Shown: one piece after another, positions 1 through 12,189 of the stretch
How positions within the stretch are numbered: position 1 is the first letter of the stretch
Layout of the letters: the number at the start of each line of letters is the position of its first letter
Assembly (NCBI RefSeq): GCF_002288925.2
Contig: NW_022098000.1
Location: forward strand, 17,740,889-17,804,888
Length of the DNA stretch: 64,000 bases
Direction of reading: 5' to 3'
Origin: Delphinapterus leucas
Lineage: Eukaryota; Chordata; Mammalia; Artiodactyla; Monodontidae
Notes under the pieces: model-generated
Database searches by the model: none
The model's input: only the letters and a program-made list of their open reading frames with translations
Told to the model about the DNA's origin: nothing
Translations under genes and position numbers: made by a program

Positions 1-189
1 CTTAATTCTAAGAGCCATATCTTAACACATTTAGCCTTTCTAATGCATATTACAAATGATGTATATGTAATGTAAATTTTTCTTTATTCTACAAAATGTT
101 ATTTTAAACTCATATTTCATTTTAAAATCATTGACAACTTAGAACAAAGGGAAATATTAATGCTCCTGTGAAGTTAGGGAGTACAGTCC

Positions 190-830
190 ACAAAACCACC
201 CTCATGTCTGATGCCAACTGCAGAGTTGGGGGTTCTCAAGGTCACCCTCTGATTCAATCATTCGCTAGAAGGATTCACAGAACTCACTGAAAGCTGTTAT
301 ACTTATGGTTATGGTTTATTACAGTGAATGACTGCACATTAAAATCAGCCAAGGGCAAATGTGCACAGGGCAGAAAATTCCAAAGGTGGAGTGTCCATTT
401 GGCCTCTCCCAGTAGAGTCATGGACAGCCTGAAGTCCCCTTGCAACAATGTGTGGCAATATGCCTAGAGTATTGCCACCCAGAGAGGGCCACCTGATCCT
501 TGGGTGTCCAGAGTGTTTACTGGGCTCAATCGCGTAGACTTGAGTGGCTGCCTGTGTCACTGTGTGGCGCATCCTACTTAATCTCCTGCCCCTCTGCACC
601 TGGGGCAAATGCTGTGTGGCCTAAACGGCCCATTATAAATCACACTGTTAGACTGTCCAGTTTAGCACAAGACCCCAAGTTAAACAAAGACATTCTTATC
701 AGGCAGGACATTCCAACGGCCAAGAGAATACCTCCCCGTAGCCAAGGTCAAAGGCCAGATCTCTCTCTGGGTGAGATTAATTCTTTGCTACAGAGCCCCC
801 CCAAATGAGTTTAATTCATTAAATTAAATA
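190..830 (-). mobile_element. Probable ERV LTR, reverse
   Basis: Reads like the reverse complement of a mammalian LTR: actcactgaaagctgttata, tggttatggtttattacagt (AATAAA on the minus strand) and a TATA-like motif (tttataatggg, minus, near 630). Bounds approximate, family not assigned. Confidence 0.5.
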
Positions 831-2904
831 CAGTCCAACATCGTGATGGAGGAGCAGGCAGCTCACTAAAGATATGTTTTGAAAGTTACTTATGACGTGG
901 GGAAATTTATAGAGCATAGTCTTTGTACTTCTTTTAAATTGTGTGTGTGTGTGTGTGTGTGTGTGTGAAGTCTTTCAGCTAACCAATGATATATTTACAT
1001 TCTGCTTTAATGATTTTTCAAATTGTCCACAAATTTAGTTTCTATGAAATGTATTTTTTATTCCCCAGTTCAAGTTCTGAATTTTCTTACAGAAAACAGA
1101 GGCCTCTCCTTCTTTCCTATTACGTTTAACCCCAAACCGGGACTTGTGGCAATGTTTAAAGTCAAAGAATGGAAAGTCACTTTGGAAAGTCAGTTGTAGA
1201 GAGCAGAGAATTTCGCAGCAAGAATTCTCTGTTTCTCCACCTATAGAATGTATTCCTCATTCCTTCTTTCATTGAACAAACCCCATGGAATGTGTGCAAG
1301 GCTGGGGCTATAGAGATGCATGAGCCATGTGGTCTCACACACAAAACACTGGGAATCTGGTGACAGAAGGAAACATATAAAGGCTAAGCTACCATGTAGG
1401 ACAGTGGTGTCCTCTCACCCCCTAAAACCCAAAGTGCCACAGCAAGTTCCAGTCTAGAAACTTACACAATCAATGAGATGTTACTCTAGCTGGAGCCATA
1501 GAAGTAGGGCATCCACAGTAGAACTCACCTCTCTCCATAGGTCCTATACCTTCCAGGCCACAAGCAGATCCCAGAGGGCAGTATTAGGATGGTGACCCAG
1601 GCGTCTGCCACCTTATGGACCCAGAATCCCAATTATCTTTCTTTGCTTCTATTAACTTTGGAGTTTGACCACTTGCTCCCCTTCCAACCCTCATACTCAA
1701 AAGGCATATTTCATCACTATTCAAGACATTATAATAGCAGGACTGACACTTAAAGGAGGTGCTTCCAGTGACTCCGAGGTTTCCGCACCTAATCTGTACT
1801 GATTTCACGGTCATTCACGCGGCACCATTTCTGGTTTTGCCATTTGCTGCAGAGCAAAACAAGCAGACAAAATGAAGCAAAATAAAATATAAAGCACAAG
1901 TTTATTTTCCATCAAAATAAAAGATTGATTGAATGAAAAAATAAGTTATAAAAATATTCTTCAATATATTCAGGTACACACACACATTCACACAAAGTGG
2001 AAAATACCATAACATCTGAAAAAAGACTATAAAAATACAGAAAAAAAATTGGCATATCCTACTCAGGAAATAAGATGTCACTCCCCACCCCCTCAAACAC
2101 AGAATCTGCCCCAATGTCCTTTGGTCTGAGGACCCATAAAAATTGTCTTTGACCCTGTCTCTGATGACAGTCACCGCTGCTCTGTGTCACATCTAAGTCA
2201 GCTGTTTTTGATGCAGCCTTAGGTATTTTCTCAATTGCTTCGTAACAGCATTGTTATTACTAAGTTAAAAAACAATCTCCACCTTTCTGCTCTATTCAAA
2301 GGCCAAGGGCGTGGGGGAAATCTGTCTACCTACCAGCTGGGCAGTGCACACACAAACACACGCACACACAGGTCTACAGACCAAACAATCACCGAGAAGG
2401 AAATACGTTTCATTTTGCCTTGTCCAGAAGGACTTGGCAAACAATGGGGAGACCTGAGATGGGAAAATACCCAAAAGCTGCTTGAAGTGCTTATCTGCGT
2501 GTTTAAAAAAAAAAACAGGGAGCTGTGAGTGGCTCTGGATCGTGCTGTGTTGAGGTGAATACACAGTCATTAAATGAATGAGCTTTACTTTCTGCATCTC
2601 CTCCAGCCATCTTTTCTCTCCCACACCCAGAGCCACTTTCTTCTTACTCCAAATTTACAAACGAATGATATAGAAGGCAAAATTGTTTTGACCAGAGTGA
2701 TGCCCATTTTTCAAATTGCATGAAGGGAGAGATGCCTGTGAACAACTGCTGACTTAGGACTAGCTCATGAATTAGTAGCTTAGTATTGAGACGATGCAGG
2801 TCAATCTTCTGGTGGTTTCTTTTCTATGTTTTCAACATCTGGATAATCAACTAAATCTCTTTTGGCTTTTATCCGATCACCTGGCTTTCCTGTAGAAAAT
2901 TGTA
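831..2904. other. Intergenic, no gene recognised
   Basis: Contains the GT microsatellite and a short reverse L2-like end near 1258-1345. Open frames in 1584-2636 have no recognisable product. Confidence 0.6.
940..967. repeat. (GT)n microsatellite
   Basis: About 13 GT units. Confidence 0.95.
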
Positions 2905-2999
2905 ACGTATATGTATACGTGTAGATGATTCACTTTGCTGTACAGCTGAAACGAACACAACATTGTAAAGCAACTAGACTCCAATAAAAATATTTTTAA
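2905..2999 (+). mobile_element. L1 3' end fragment
   Basis: Matches the cetartiodactyl L1 3' UTR motif gattcactttgctgtacagc followed by aacattgtaaagcaac and aataaaaat. Severely 5'-truncated; joined head to head with the next element. Confidence 0.8.
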
Positions 3000-3550
3000 A
3001 TTTATTTTATTCAAGTATAGTTGATTTACAATGTTGTGAAAAGCTTTTCAATTCACAAATGAAAATGTATACTTCAAAGGTATGCAATTCATTTCTTTAT
3101 TTTTATTGAAATATAGTGGATTTACAATATTGTGCTAGCTTTACATGTACAGGAAAGTGATTCAGTCATATATGTATGTTTTTCAGATTATTTTCCATTA
3201 TTGACATGATATTGAATATAGTTCCCTGTGCTATATAGTAGGCCCTTGTTCATTTTATATATAGTAGTGTGTATCTGTTAATCCAACACTCCTAATTTAT
3301 CTCTCCCTCCCTTTCCTCTTTGGTAACCATAAGTTTGTTTTCTGTGTCTGTGAATCTGTTTCTGTTTTGTAAAGAAGTTCATCTGTATTATTTTTTAGAT
3401 TCCACATAGAAATGATTATCATATAATAGTTGTCTTTCTCTGTCTGACTTACTTCACTCAGTATGATAATCTCTAGGTCCATCCATGTTGCTGCCAGTGG
3501 CATTATTTCATTCTTTTTTATGGCTGAGTAATATTCCGTTGTATGTATCA
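3000..3550 (-). mobile_element. L1 3' end, reverse, with ORF2 C-terminal remnant
   Basis: Reverse complement of the same L1 3' UTR, seen as two starts (about 3000 and 3095), then (in reverse frame) EYYSAIKKNEIMPLAATWMD, then LEIIILSEVSQTEKDNYY: the C-terminal end of the L1 ORF2 protein. It is a dead, truncated copy. Confidence 0.85.
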
Positions 3551-4114
3551 AATATATGCAATTGATATTCAAGTCTAATACCAATGAGTCAGCTATCGTC
3601 AAAGTATAAAGCACAGTCTTCACTGGTGAGAAATGCATAATCCAGCAGTTGAAACAAAGTTAATAGGGATAAAAAGCAGCAAATGATAGAAAAACTATGC
3701 AATCAACACCTTCTGCAACATCTTGGTGGCTACTTGAGTACGATAAGATTCAGAGGACAAGGGAGTCGATTCAGGCAGGAGCAGGCAGAAATGTTTTCAA
3801 GCAGGACGTAGGCTGCCATCTGAACCTTGAAGAACCAAGGAGGTTTGCAAAGGTGGAAGGGAGAGTGGGTGGGCTTTCTAGGTTGTATGAAACAACATGG
3901 GGAATGGTAAGTTTTTCCTTTGGAAGTAGAGCATAAAAGTAGATGAATATCAGATTATTTATTGACAGGGCCCAAGTAGTCCAAATCAATAAAATAATAA
4001 CCTCTCGAAAAGTTAGCAGAGCCTAGGAGAGACTGACCAGACAAGCTGAAAAGTTGTAGACTTGTGATGGGTTTGTACCCACATGGATGGTGAGAGGCGC
4101 ATAGGAACTTCATC

Positions 4115-4206
4115 TCTTCATCTTGTTCACCACTGTATCCCCAATACCTAGAACAGTGTATGGCCCATAGTAGGTGCCCAATAGATTTTTGTCAAACGGA
4201 TGAATG
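4115..4206 (+). repeat. L2 3' end
   Basis: caccactgtatccccaatac then tggcccatagtaggtgccca, ending aacggatgaatgaat. Confidence 0.8.
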
Positions 4207-5367
4207 AATCTTGGAAAGACTCAAAGTGAGACCTGGGCTCATACACTTCCAAGCAGAACCATTTCAGACCTACAGAGTTAACGTTTGTTTTCCTGAATGG
4301 GTTGGTCTTCGGTGGCGTTTGCTAAGAATACAAGCCCACTTGCCCATTGGAGTAAAGGTGAAAGAACTCAAGGAATGTTCTCGTCCCTTCAGAAGTATGT
4401 GAGAGTAAATGTCCTTTTCTAAGCTGACCTGTTCCCTGCCCATGCCTGGAAGCTTGAAGTTTGACTGCTCACTCCAAAGTCTGCATGACTGCTAATGTTA
4501 ATAAAGGTCGCACAAGTGTTCGGCCCTTTACAAACAACTCAGTTATTAATTTTGCTGGAATCATCTGGGCACTCTGAGGGTTGAATATGTATGGTAGAGT
4601 TTATTGTGCATAATGGCTCCAGATCTAGTCAAATCCCCTGACTGAGCTTCAACTAAATACAAAGGAAAGATCTGTCCCAAGATTTACAGGATATATTTGG
4701 AAGGAGGAAATGCTCCAACTAAGAAAACATGGCGAGTTCAGGTGCCCCTTCAAAAGATAAAAATAAAAAGGAGACCATGTTTTATTCCTTATCCTAGAAC
4801 CAAGGGTAACTGTGATATTTCAGGGTTGTTGTTGTTCTTTTTTCTGAAAATGGCCCTTTCCTCTCCTTTCCACCTCTTCCACCTTGATATTTTACTTCTG
4901 GCAAATGGAAGAAAGTAAAGAGATTCTCCCAGCACAAATCTCTTTTTCCTTGTGTGGTCTCGTAAGCTCTTCAGGAAGAGAGGAAGGTCAGTGTCCTCTG
5001 TACAGTAATCCCCGGTGTCTGCACTTTGTTTTCCTTCTAGGAATATAGAACCCTTTGCAATTTCTCCACCACGTGCTCTCAGTAGCAGTAGAAATAGACG
5101 TGATTTCTTTTTCCCTCCTTTTTACTTTTTTGTTCTCCCCCTCATGCCTCCAACATCCAATAAGCGTTTTTGTTTTGTTTTGTTTTGCTTTGTTTTACAT
5201 ATTTGATTGTTTCTTGGACAGCTCTCCCCTGTCCCTATCTCCCTTGGAGATGAGCTGAGAATGAAACTGGAAGATTTCCTAGGGGCTTCTCAATGCCTGT
5301 CTTTGACTTTTCCACTGTGGGAGAAAGAACAACAGTTAACCTTCTCATTCAAGAAATTCAGCCTGGG

Positions 5368-5575
5368 GCTTCCCTGGTGGCGCTGTGGTTGAGAGTCCAC
5401 ATGCCGATGCAGGGGATGCGGGTTCGTGCCCCGGTCTGGGAGCATCCCGCAGGCTGCGGAGCGGCTGGGCCTGTGAGCCATGGCCGCTGAGCCTGCGCGT
5501 CCGGAGCCTGTGCTCCGCAATGGGAGAGGCCACAACAGTGAGAGGCCCGCGTACAGCAAAAAAAAAAAGAAAAAA
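5368..5575 (+). mobile_element. CHR-type tRNA-derived SINE with 16-bp TSD
   Basis: Starts gcttccctggtggcgctgtg, has the tRNA-like B-box region (gggttcgtgcc), the CHR body (ccgctgagcctgcgcgtccg) and an A-rich tail. Flanked by a perfect direct repeat agaaattcagcctggg (5352-5367 and 5576-5591), showing a recent, intact insertion. Confidence 0.95.
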
Positions 5576-5954
5576 AGAAATTCAGCCTGGGAGTGTGACT
5601 TCCTGAGAGTGTGTCCTCATGCTCCTAGGAGGTAATTCAAACTTCTTGACCTTCTTGTCTCTCCATTGACTGTGGGCACTAAGGGTGGGGAAGTGAGGAT
5701 GGAGTTTTGATCCCTGAAATGGCTGCACAGACTGTGAAGGATGTAGGTAGACCCACCAGTAGAACCGTCAACCGTGAAGTCCATGGCCAGTATGTTAGTG
5801 GCTAAGTGATGACATTTCTTGCTGAGGCTGAATGAACAGGTTGATAGGAAGACATTAACCAAAGTAGACTAATGGGATAGATACCAGAAGGCATCTTGGT
5901 AATCCCTCCCTCACCAGCCTCGTGGCGAGTCTTGAGTCTTGAATAGTTTTGGGA

Positions 5955-6160
5955 GTAGGAAGAACATGGGTTTTGGGGTGAGAGGGTCCCTGGGTTTAAA
6001 TCTCACTTTGGTCACTTTCTAGGGGGACTTGGTCTCTGTTTCCTCTTCTACAGTACCAAAAGGGGAACTATAAGGAGGATCAAGTAACATTTTCTAGGTA
6101 AAGAAACTGGTATTGACAATTGTACCTGGAACACAGAAGACGTGCAATAGAAGTCTTGTT
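5955..6160 (+). repeat. MIR SINE
   Basis: gggtccctgggtttaaatct then tggtctctgtttcctcttct and taaggaggatcaagtaac; diverged MIR in forward order. Confidence 0.65.
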
Positions 6161-6348
6161 GACTCTAAAAGCACTGATTTTTTTTATTTAAAAAGCTTTT
6201 TATTATAGAAGTTTAAAATATATATATACAAAAGTAGAGGGGATTGGATGATGCCCTTCACTTGATCAACAAATGTCAGCATTTTGATACACTTCCTTTA
6301 TCTTTTTTTCTTTTATGTTTTCTTGTCAACTTTTAAAGCAAATCTCTG

Positions 6349-6552
6349 GGCTTCCCTGGTGGCGCAGTGGTTGAGAGTCCGCCTGCCGATGCAGGGGACA
6401 CGGGTTCGTGCCCTGGTCCAGGAAGATCCCACATGCGGCGGAGCGGCTGGGCCCGTGAGCCATGGCCGCTGAGCCTGCGCGTCCGGAGCCAGTGCTCCGC
6501 GATGGGAGAGGCCACAACAGTGAGAGGCCCACGTACCAGAAAAAAAAAAAAG
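6349..6552 (+). mobile_element. CHR-type SINE
   Basis: Same family body and poly-A tail. Flanks aaagcaaatctctg and aaagcagcagatctctg form an imperfect duplication. Confidence 0.93.
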
Positions 6553-8720
6553 CAGCAGATCTCTGATACCATATCATGTTACTCCTACATACTCCAGTAT
6601 TAAAAGCACTTATTTTTAATAAGATGTGCTCTGAGAGGACTGGATAAGGTGGAGGTGATAACTATGAACATCACTAAGTGATGGCACAAGAAAAATGTAC
6701 TTGTATCTAGGCAACTGTTCAACCAGGAGCCAGAGCCGTGTCTTAAAGTGATACATACGGACCCTAACTCCTGGTCTGCTTGCACCCCCTCCTCGCCCTG
6801 GGAATCTTGTAAGATAAATGAGCACATGTAGGAACGATATGCTATCATGTACTGTTGTTTATCTGAAAGAAACCTTTGCAAAGGAAGAGCTGGACTTCAA
6901 TAGTGAAGTCTCACCTCTTGGCAGTGGAAGCTGCTGGTGCCTGCCAAGACAATGTCAGATCTTGAACAAAATTACTCATTGCCCATCTCTGTGTCTACAG
7001 TGTATTTTTGCACATGACCGTGGGTTTATCGGCTGCGCTGGAGGGAGGATCTGAGTTAACACTTTGATTTGGGGCTTTACAACAGTATTGGGCTGGCAGG
7101 GAGATGGGAGAAGAAGGGCATGTGTGTGCAGAATTAACATTTCCCCACCTTCAGGGCCAGCATCACAATCTTCTAAATACCTGCTATGATGACAATACCA
7201 GCAACTTTGAGAAAGGTATGAATTTTTTGAGAAACTCACATGTATCCAGACCCATTTTTTGGTGAATAATTCAGTAGCCACGTAGAACAAGGCAGTTTTT
7301 ATTTTGAAAATTAGGTATAACTCCAAAGGTCTAATGTTATGAGATCTATTCCTTCTGTATTTCATACCTGGTTCAGTCTCATAGAAATTTTCCAAATCTC
7401 TTCTGTGATTTTTTTGAAGTAAACATCAAACACGAGCTGACAAGGGAGAATACGTGCACATAGAAAGTGGATCCCATTTGTGTGGAAGGATAAAGTCTTG
7501 AAAGATATAGTCCAAAAACAATGATTATTTACTGTGTGTGGCGGGGTACTGGGGAGGCAAAAGTAAATGTAAAAGTAAGGAAACGGATTTTTATATTCTA
7601 TCATATGTATTTTTTTATTTATAATAAAATAAAAGCTAAAAGTAATTATAGCTAACATATATTGAGCACATACTATGTTCCAGGAATTTTGCTACATGTG
7701 TTATTTCATTTATGGATACTTCTTACAACAACCCTATAGGCAGTTCCTATCACTGTCTCAGTTTTACCATTGAGCAAATTGAGGCCTTCGGCGGACTAAA
7801 TCACTTGCCAGAGGACAGGGCTAAGTGCAAGAGCTATGCTACAGTGGGAGTCCAGATTCCATGCTTCCTGCCACGGTACTCAACTTCCTCAAATGAATAA
7901 ACTTAAAATTCCTTTTTGGGAAACAAAGAATCAATCTCACTCACTCATAGTCACACGTGTTATACATCTTATGCTCTATACTTGGAATGTACACCTTGTT
8001 TCATTTAGACACTCAACCAAATGTCTATGACTGTACTACATAACCCCCCCCCCCAGCACCTGCAATGCCAGGATGAGGAAAATGTATACACATTGGGCTG
8101 GGGAGAGGCAGAAGGGAAGAGAGGCCGGAAAAAGACATCTGAGGCTGGTGACCAGTCTTCGTTAAAGTAAAAACCAAAAAGCAAAGAGAGATGGGCTAGA
8201 AAGGCATTGTAATTTAGGAACCTGAGAGTCCTGTACATTTGGAAATGTCCTAAGTGGAAGTTATGGCAATGCCTTTGATATTCTTAAAGTCTATTTTATA
8301 TTAACAAGGGAAAAATAATTAGACATTTCTTTTGGTTGTGAGTCTTCAGGATTCTTCCCTGTAAAGCCTTCTTTGGTCTGGACTATTTTTCTTTCTACTT
8401 GTCAAGGGTCATTACACTTTTCTATAGGATAATGAACAAGAAAAAGAAATATACATCCAGGGTCCTTCTCTTCTTCACAGCTGCCAATAGCCTTTCTCCT
8501 CAGCTTTAAACAAGTATTTTGTAAGCCACCTCGACAGAACGCTCCGATATGAATGTTCTGCATGATTAAATCGCTGACACACTGACTTTCATACCCTTGA
8601 AAATTGGGTTTCTTTTCCCACTGAAAGAAGAGGAAGAAAAAACAAAATGTATTGGACTCCTATATATTCAGGCATTAAACAAGCCTGAACATGATGACAA
8701 TAGATAATTGTCATCTTTCC
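6553..8720. other. Intergenic, no gene recognised
   Basis: Apart from the MIR at 7644-7870 and a poly-C run at 8044-8054 I recognise nothing here. Confidence 0.6.
7644..7870 (-). repeat. MIR SINE, reverse
   Basis: gctaacatatattgagcaca, then caacaaccctataggcagtt and attgagcaaattgaggcctt: a clear reverse MIR. Confidence 0.85.
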
Positions 8721-8930
8721 GATTTTTTTTTTTTTTTTGGGTACGGGGGCCTCTCACTGTTGTGGCCTCCCCTGTTGCGGAGCACAGGCTCCGGACGCAC
8801 AGGCTCAGCGGCCATGACTCACGGGCCCAGCTGCTCCGCGNNNNNNNNNNNNNNNNNNNNNNNNNNNNNNNNCCCGTGCCCCCTGCATCGGCAGGCGGAC
8901 TCTCAACCACTGCGCCACCAGGGAAGCCTC
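8721..8930 (-). mobile_element. CHR-type SINE containing an assembly gap
   Basis: Reads in reverse: poly-T at 8722-8739, then the CHR body. The tRNA-like part is partly replaced by N at 8841-8872. Short flanking repeat catctttcc on both sides (8712-8720, 8931-8939). Confidence 0.93.
8841..8872. other. Assembly gap (32 N)
   Basis: A run of N inside a SINE. The length matches what is missing from the element compared with the other copies, so the gap is probably real-sized or nearly so. Confidence 0.99.
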
Positions 8931-9115
8931 CATCTTTCCAATTTTTAACAAATAACTAGAAATAAGATAGCCTGTCCAACGTGGTCAATAGCAGGACTGA
9001 TATTCGAACCCTTGTCTCTGGACCTTGAAGGTTGTATCTTTCCTCTAAGTGCACTACTTTGGGGCCGTGACAATATCATATAGAATTCATGCTGCTTTAT
9101 TAACTTCAGCACTAT

Positions 9116-9325
9116 TAATATTAGTAATAGCCGGTATTTGTTGGAGGCTTACCAAATACCAGGCAGTATGCTGAGAATTTTCAGGCTTCTCTCATGAACT
9201 CCCAGCAATAACTTTACAAAGAGTTATTACCCTTAGCTTACAGATGAAGTAACTGGGCTTTGGGAATGGAACCAAGTTAATACCGTTAGTAAGTGTTGGA
9301 GCCAGGCCTCAACCCCTTTTCTTTC
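9116..9325 (-). repeat. MIR SINE, reverse
   Basis: taccaaataccaggcagtat then cttacagatgaagtaactgg and gttggagccaggcctcaacc. Confidence 0.8.
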
Positions 9326-9547
9326 TTATCAGTTCTGTTACATTACACATCTATCATTAACACTTCTCTGCTCGCACCAGTACCAAGACTGTCTTGATTC
9401 CTGAGGCTCAGGGAAGTGCTGTCATTAGAAAATGAAACAAAAAAGTCCTCACTCCCTGCCCTACCCTCCTGCACAGGGCAAGGTTTATTCAGATCCTAAT
9501 CTTCTGCCCTCAGGCTGAAACATTCCCCCTTTCAGTTCTCTAAGTCG

Positions 9548-9739
9548 GTGGTTCCCAAATCTGAGTATGCATCCGAATCCCCCGGAGGGCTTGTTAAAAC
9601 AGCACTCCCTGGGCACCACTCCAGAGTTTCTGATTTAGGAGGTCTGGGGTGGGGTCCAGGAATTGGCATTTCTAAGAAGTTCCAGTCATGCTGATGCTGC
9701 CGGTTGGAGATACAGTTTGGGAATCATTGCTCTAGTCTA
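9548..9739. mobile_element. MER20-like hAT element
   Basis: ggtggttcccaaatctgagt, cagagtttctgatttaggag and gtttgggaatcattgctcta. Ends are imperfect inverted repeats of each other, as in MER20. Confidence 0.8.
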
Positions 9740-10829
9740 AAAGAAAGCAGGGCAGGTGCACTGCATGTTTGCAGAATTTAATATGTAAAAAATTGTCAAC
9801 ATAAATTTTGAAAGTGATTCCATGAATGTGACTTCTTACATATTCCTTTGAAAGCTGATGGGGAGGGGGGCTGTATGACATTCCCCGCATCAGGTGACAT
9901 AGAGGACAGGTGGGGCTGGCTCCCCACACCCAGCCTACTTCAGGAAAACAAAGTCACATTATCACCAGCACCAGGCAAGCTTTCATGCCACAAAGAGTTG
10001 TCCTTGGCAGTGCCTGGCTGTGTGTTGTCATGGAATCCACAGCTGCCTTGCCGTGCCCTACTGGGGGACATGGCTGAGATCTAAGAACCAGGAAACCTTA
10101 TCCATAAAAGCAATGTGTCCCTTGGCAACACATCACACTGGGGCTCTCCTCTCCTCTGGTTTCAAGTGTCAGGTCAGAATTCCAGAGGGGTGTTGCCTCC
10201 CATCTGGCTGGCATAAAAGTAGTTGTTGGCAATGCTTTGTCTGTGATTCCTACCCAGCAAGATAAGGTCTTGCCAAACCCACTTGGTACTCTTTGGTGAT
10301 AAATTTCTCTTCTCCCAGGGTGTTACCTATGAAGAGACACAGAATCAAAGAAAGTCAGGACTGGAAGGGATCTCTGAGCTTATCTAATTAATGCAGATCT
10401 GTGGTTTTACTGATGGGAAGTTGACACACAGAGAAGTGATGGAGGCAAACTAGAGGTGGGCCTCCCGAGGACTCCATCCCAGAGAGAACCCTCTACATAA
10501 GCCCCATGGAGCACATCAAGGAAATGTACATGGGCGCTTTTTTTTTTTTTTTTAGGATCAAGCAGGTGAAATGGAGACAAATTACAGAAGAGTTTGTGGT
10601 CACCAGTGGACTCTTCCCCCATCACTTGTCCTTTTCTCAGGTTCTAACCCTTCCCTGACCTTGCCTGGGTTATCAGGAGAATCTGGAGTCCAGTGTCTGG
10701 ATAAATTACTTCATGGTACAGCCTGAGGGTCCAATATTTATCCCAAAGCAATAAATCTCTTCACAAAATATTAGGAATGGTTGCTGCTTGCACAGAGTGA
10801 AGCGAGGAGGCTTTCTGAACAAGGGAAAT

Positions 10830-11000
10830 GAGGCAGAGTGGAGTGCTCCGGCCCTTCCTGCTGTGTGCAGCTTACCCAAACTCTCCGAGTCCCTGCTTCC
10901 TTATCTATAGAAGGGGGAAAATAATATGCAACTTACTGTGTTGTTTTGAGGATTAAAGGGCATGATCTATGCTGAGTCTAGCACAGAAACTGGAATCCTG
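10830..11000 (+). repeat. MIR SINE
   Basis: cttccttatctatagaaggg then gttttgaggattaaagggca and gctgagtctagcacagaaac. Confidence 0.7.
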
Positions 11001-11046
11001 AGGGCTTTGGTCACCTCTGTTCCCTTTCCTACCCTTTCTGTCAATA

Positions 11047-11568
11047 ATGTAATAGGGAAGAACAAATCTGACTCCATATTGGATCTGTCTCTTTTATTTT
11101 AATCTTTGTATTCTATTGCTTTTGCTACAAGTTAATCACTAAAGGGATGTTGCCTAAGGCTTAAAGTATACATAATGGCCCATCCTGGGGAACCCTGCCT
11201 CCCATGCCTGAGGATTAAGCTAAAATACCTTTGTTTAGCTCACAGGAAACATCCTGACCAGGCCAACCTATGAATGGCTGCAGGAAAGAAGAAATCAACA
11301 CATCCCCTCTGAGTCTGGCCTGAACCAGGAAATATTTGCAAAACTTAACACTTTTTTTAACTTTACCTCCTCACCTTCCCCTCTTGGCTCTATAAAAGAA
11401 ACTAGCGCCCAAATCTGGGCAAGATGGCTCTTTGGGACACTAGTCCACCAACTTCTTGGTCTGCTGGCTTTCCAAATAAGGTCACTATTCCTTGTCCCAA
11501 CACCTTGTCTCTTGATTTATTGGCCTGTTGTGCAGACAGCAGTATGAACTTGGACTGCATAACACTAA
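11047..11568 (+). mobile_element. Solitary ERV LTR
   Basis: Begins tgtaatagggaagaacaaat, has a TATA box in ggctctataaaagaaactag (about 11385-11404) and ends ...gactgcataaca, giving TG...CA ends of LTR length. No gag, pol or env sequence beside it. Confidence 0.65.
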
Positions 11569-11821
11569 CGCAAGCCCTGGCAGCAAGGGGAGGGCTGAGG
11601 AATAAATTGCAAGCAGCCCTGATCTTTCCTGATTAATCTTTGAGGACCTAGTAAATCTTTGCTCTGAATGAAGTCACTATTTTATGTTTCTTTTGTTTTG
11701 TTCCCTCCGCCCTGAAGAGTTAGGGTAATTCGTTCATGGAAGCTCATATATGACAAAACTGTACAAAATCTGTCTAACCATTTTCCCCCAAAGTAAACAA
11801 TGAATCCAAAAATCTAGGAAT

Positions 11822-12175
11822 TTCGGGCTTCCCTGGTGGCGCAGTGGTTGAGAATCCGCCTGCCAATGCAGGGGACAAGAGTTCAATCCCTGGTCCGGGA
11901 AGATCCCACATGCTGCAGAGCAACTAAGCCTGTGCACCATAACTACTGAGGCTGAGCTCTATAGCCTGCAAGCCACAACTACTGAGCCCGTGTGCTGCAA
12001 CTACTGAAGCCCGAGCACCTAGAGCCCGTGCTCCACAACAAGAGAAGCAACCACAATGAGAAGCCCGTGTACCGCAATGAAGAGTAGCCCCCGCTCACCA
12101 CAACTAGAGAAAGCCCGTGCGCAGCAATGAAGACCCAACACAGCCAAAAAATAAAAATAAATAAATTTGTTAAAA
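11822..12175 (+). mobile_element. Long CHR-1-like SINE (about 350 bp)
   Basis: Starts cgggcttccctggtggcgca but after the tRNA part continues with repeats of 'caactactgagcc / gcaactactgaag' and ends cagccaaaaaataaaaataaa. It is longer than the other copies, the form usual for the older CHR-1 subfamily. Flanking repeat aaaaatctaggaat (11808-11821 and 12176-12189). Confidence 0.93.
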
Positions 12176-12189
12176 AAAAATCTAGGAAT

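Noticed and set aside
3297..3638. 113-codon minus-strand frame with recognisable protein similarity
   Set aside because: It is the C-terminal end of the L1 ORF2 protein in a truncated, dead copy.
5368..5450. tRNA-like A and B boxes
   Set aside because: These are the tRNA-derived heads of SINEs and do not fold as a complete tRNA gene.
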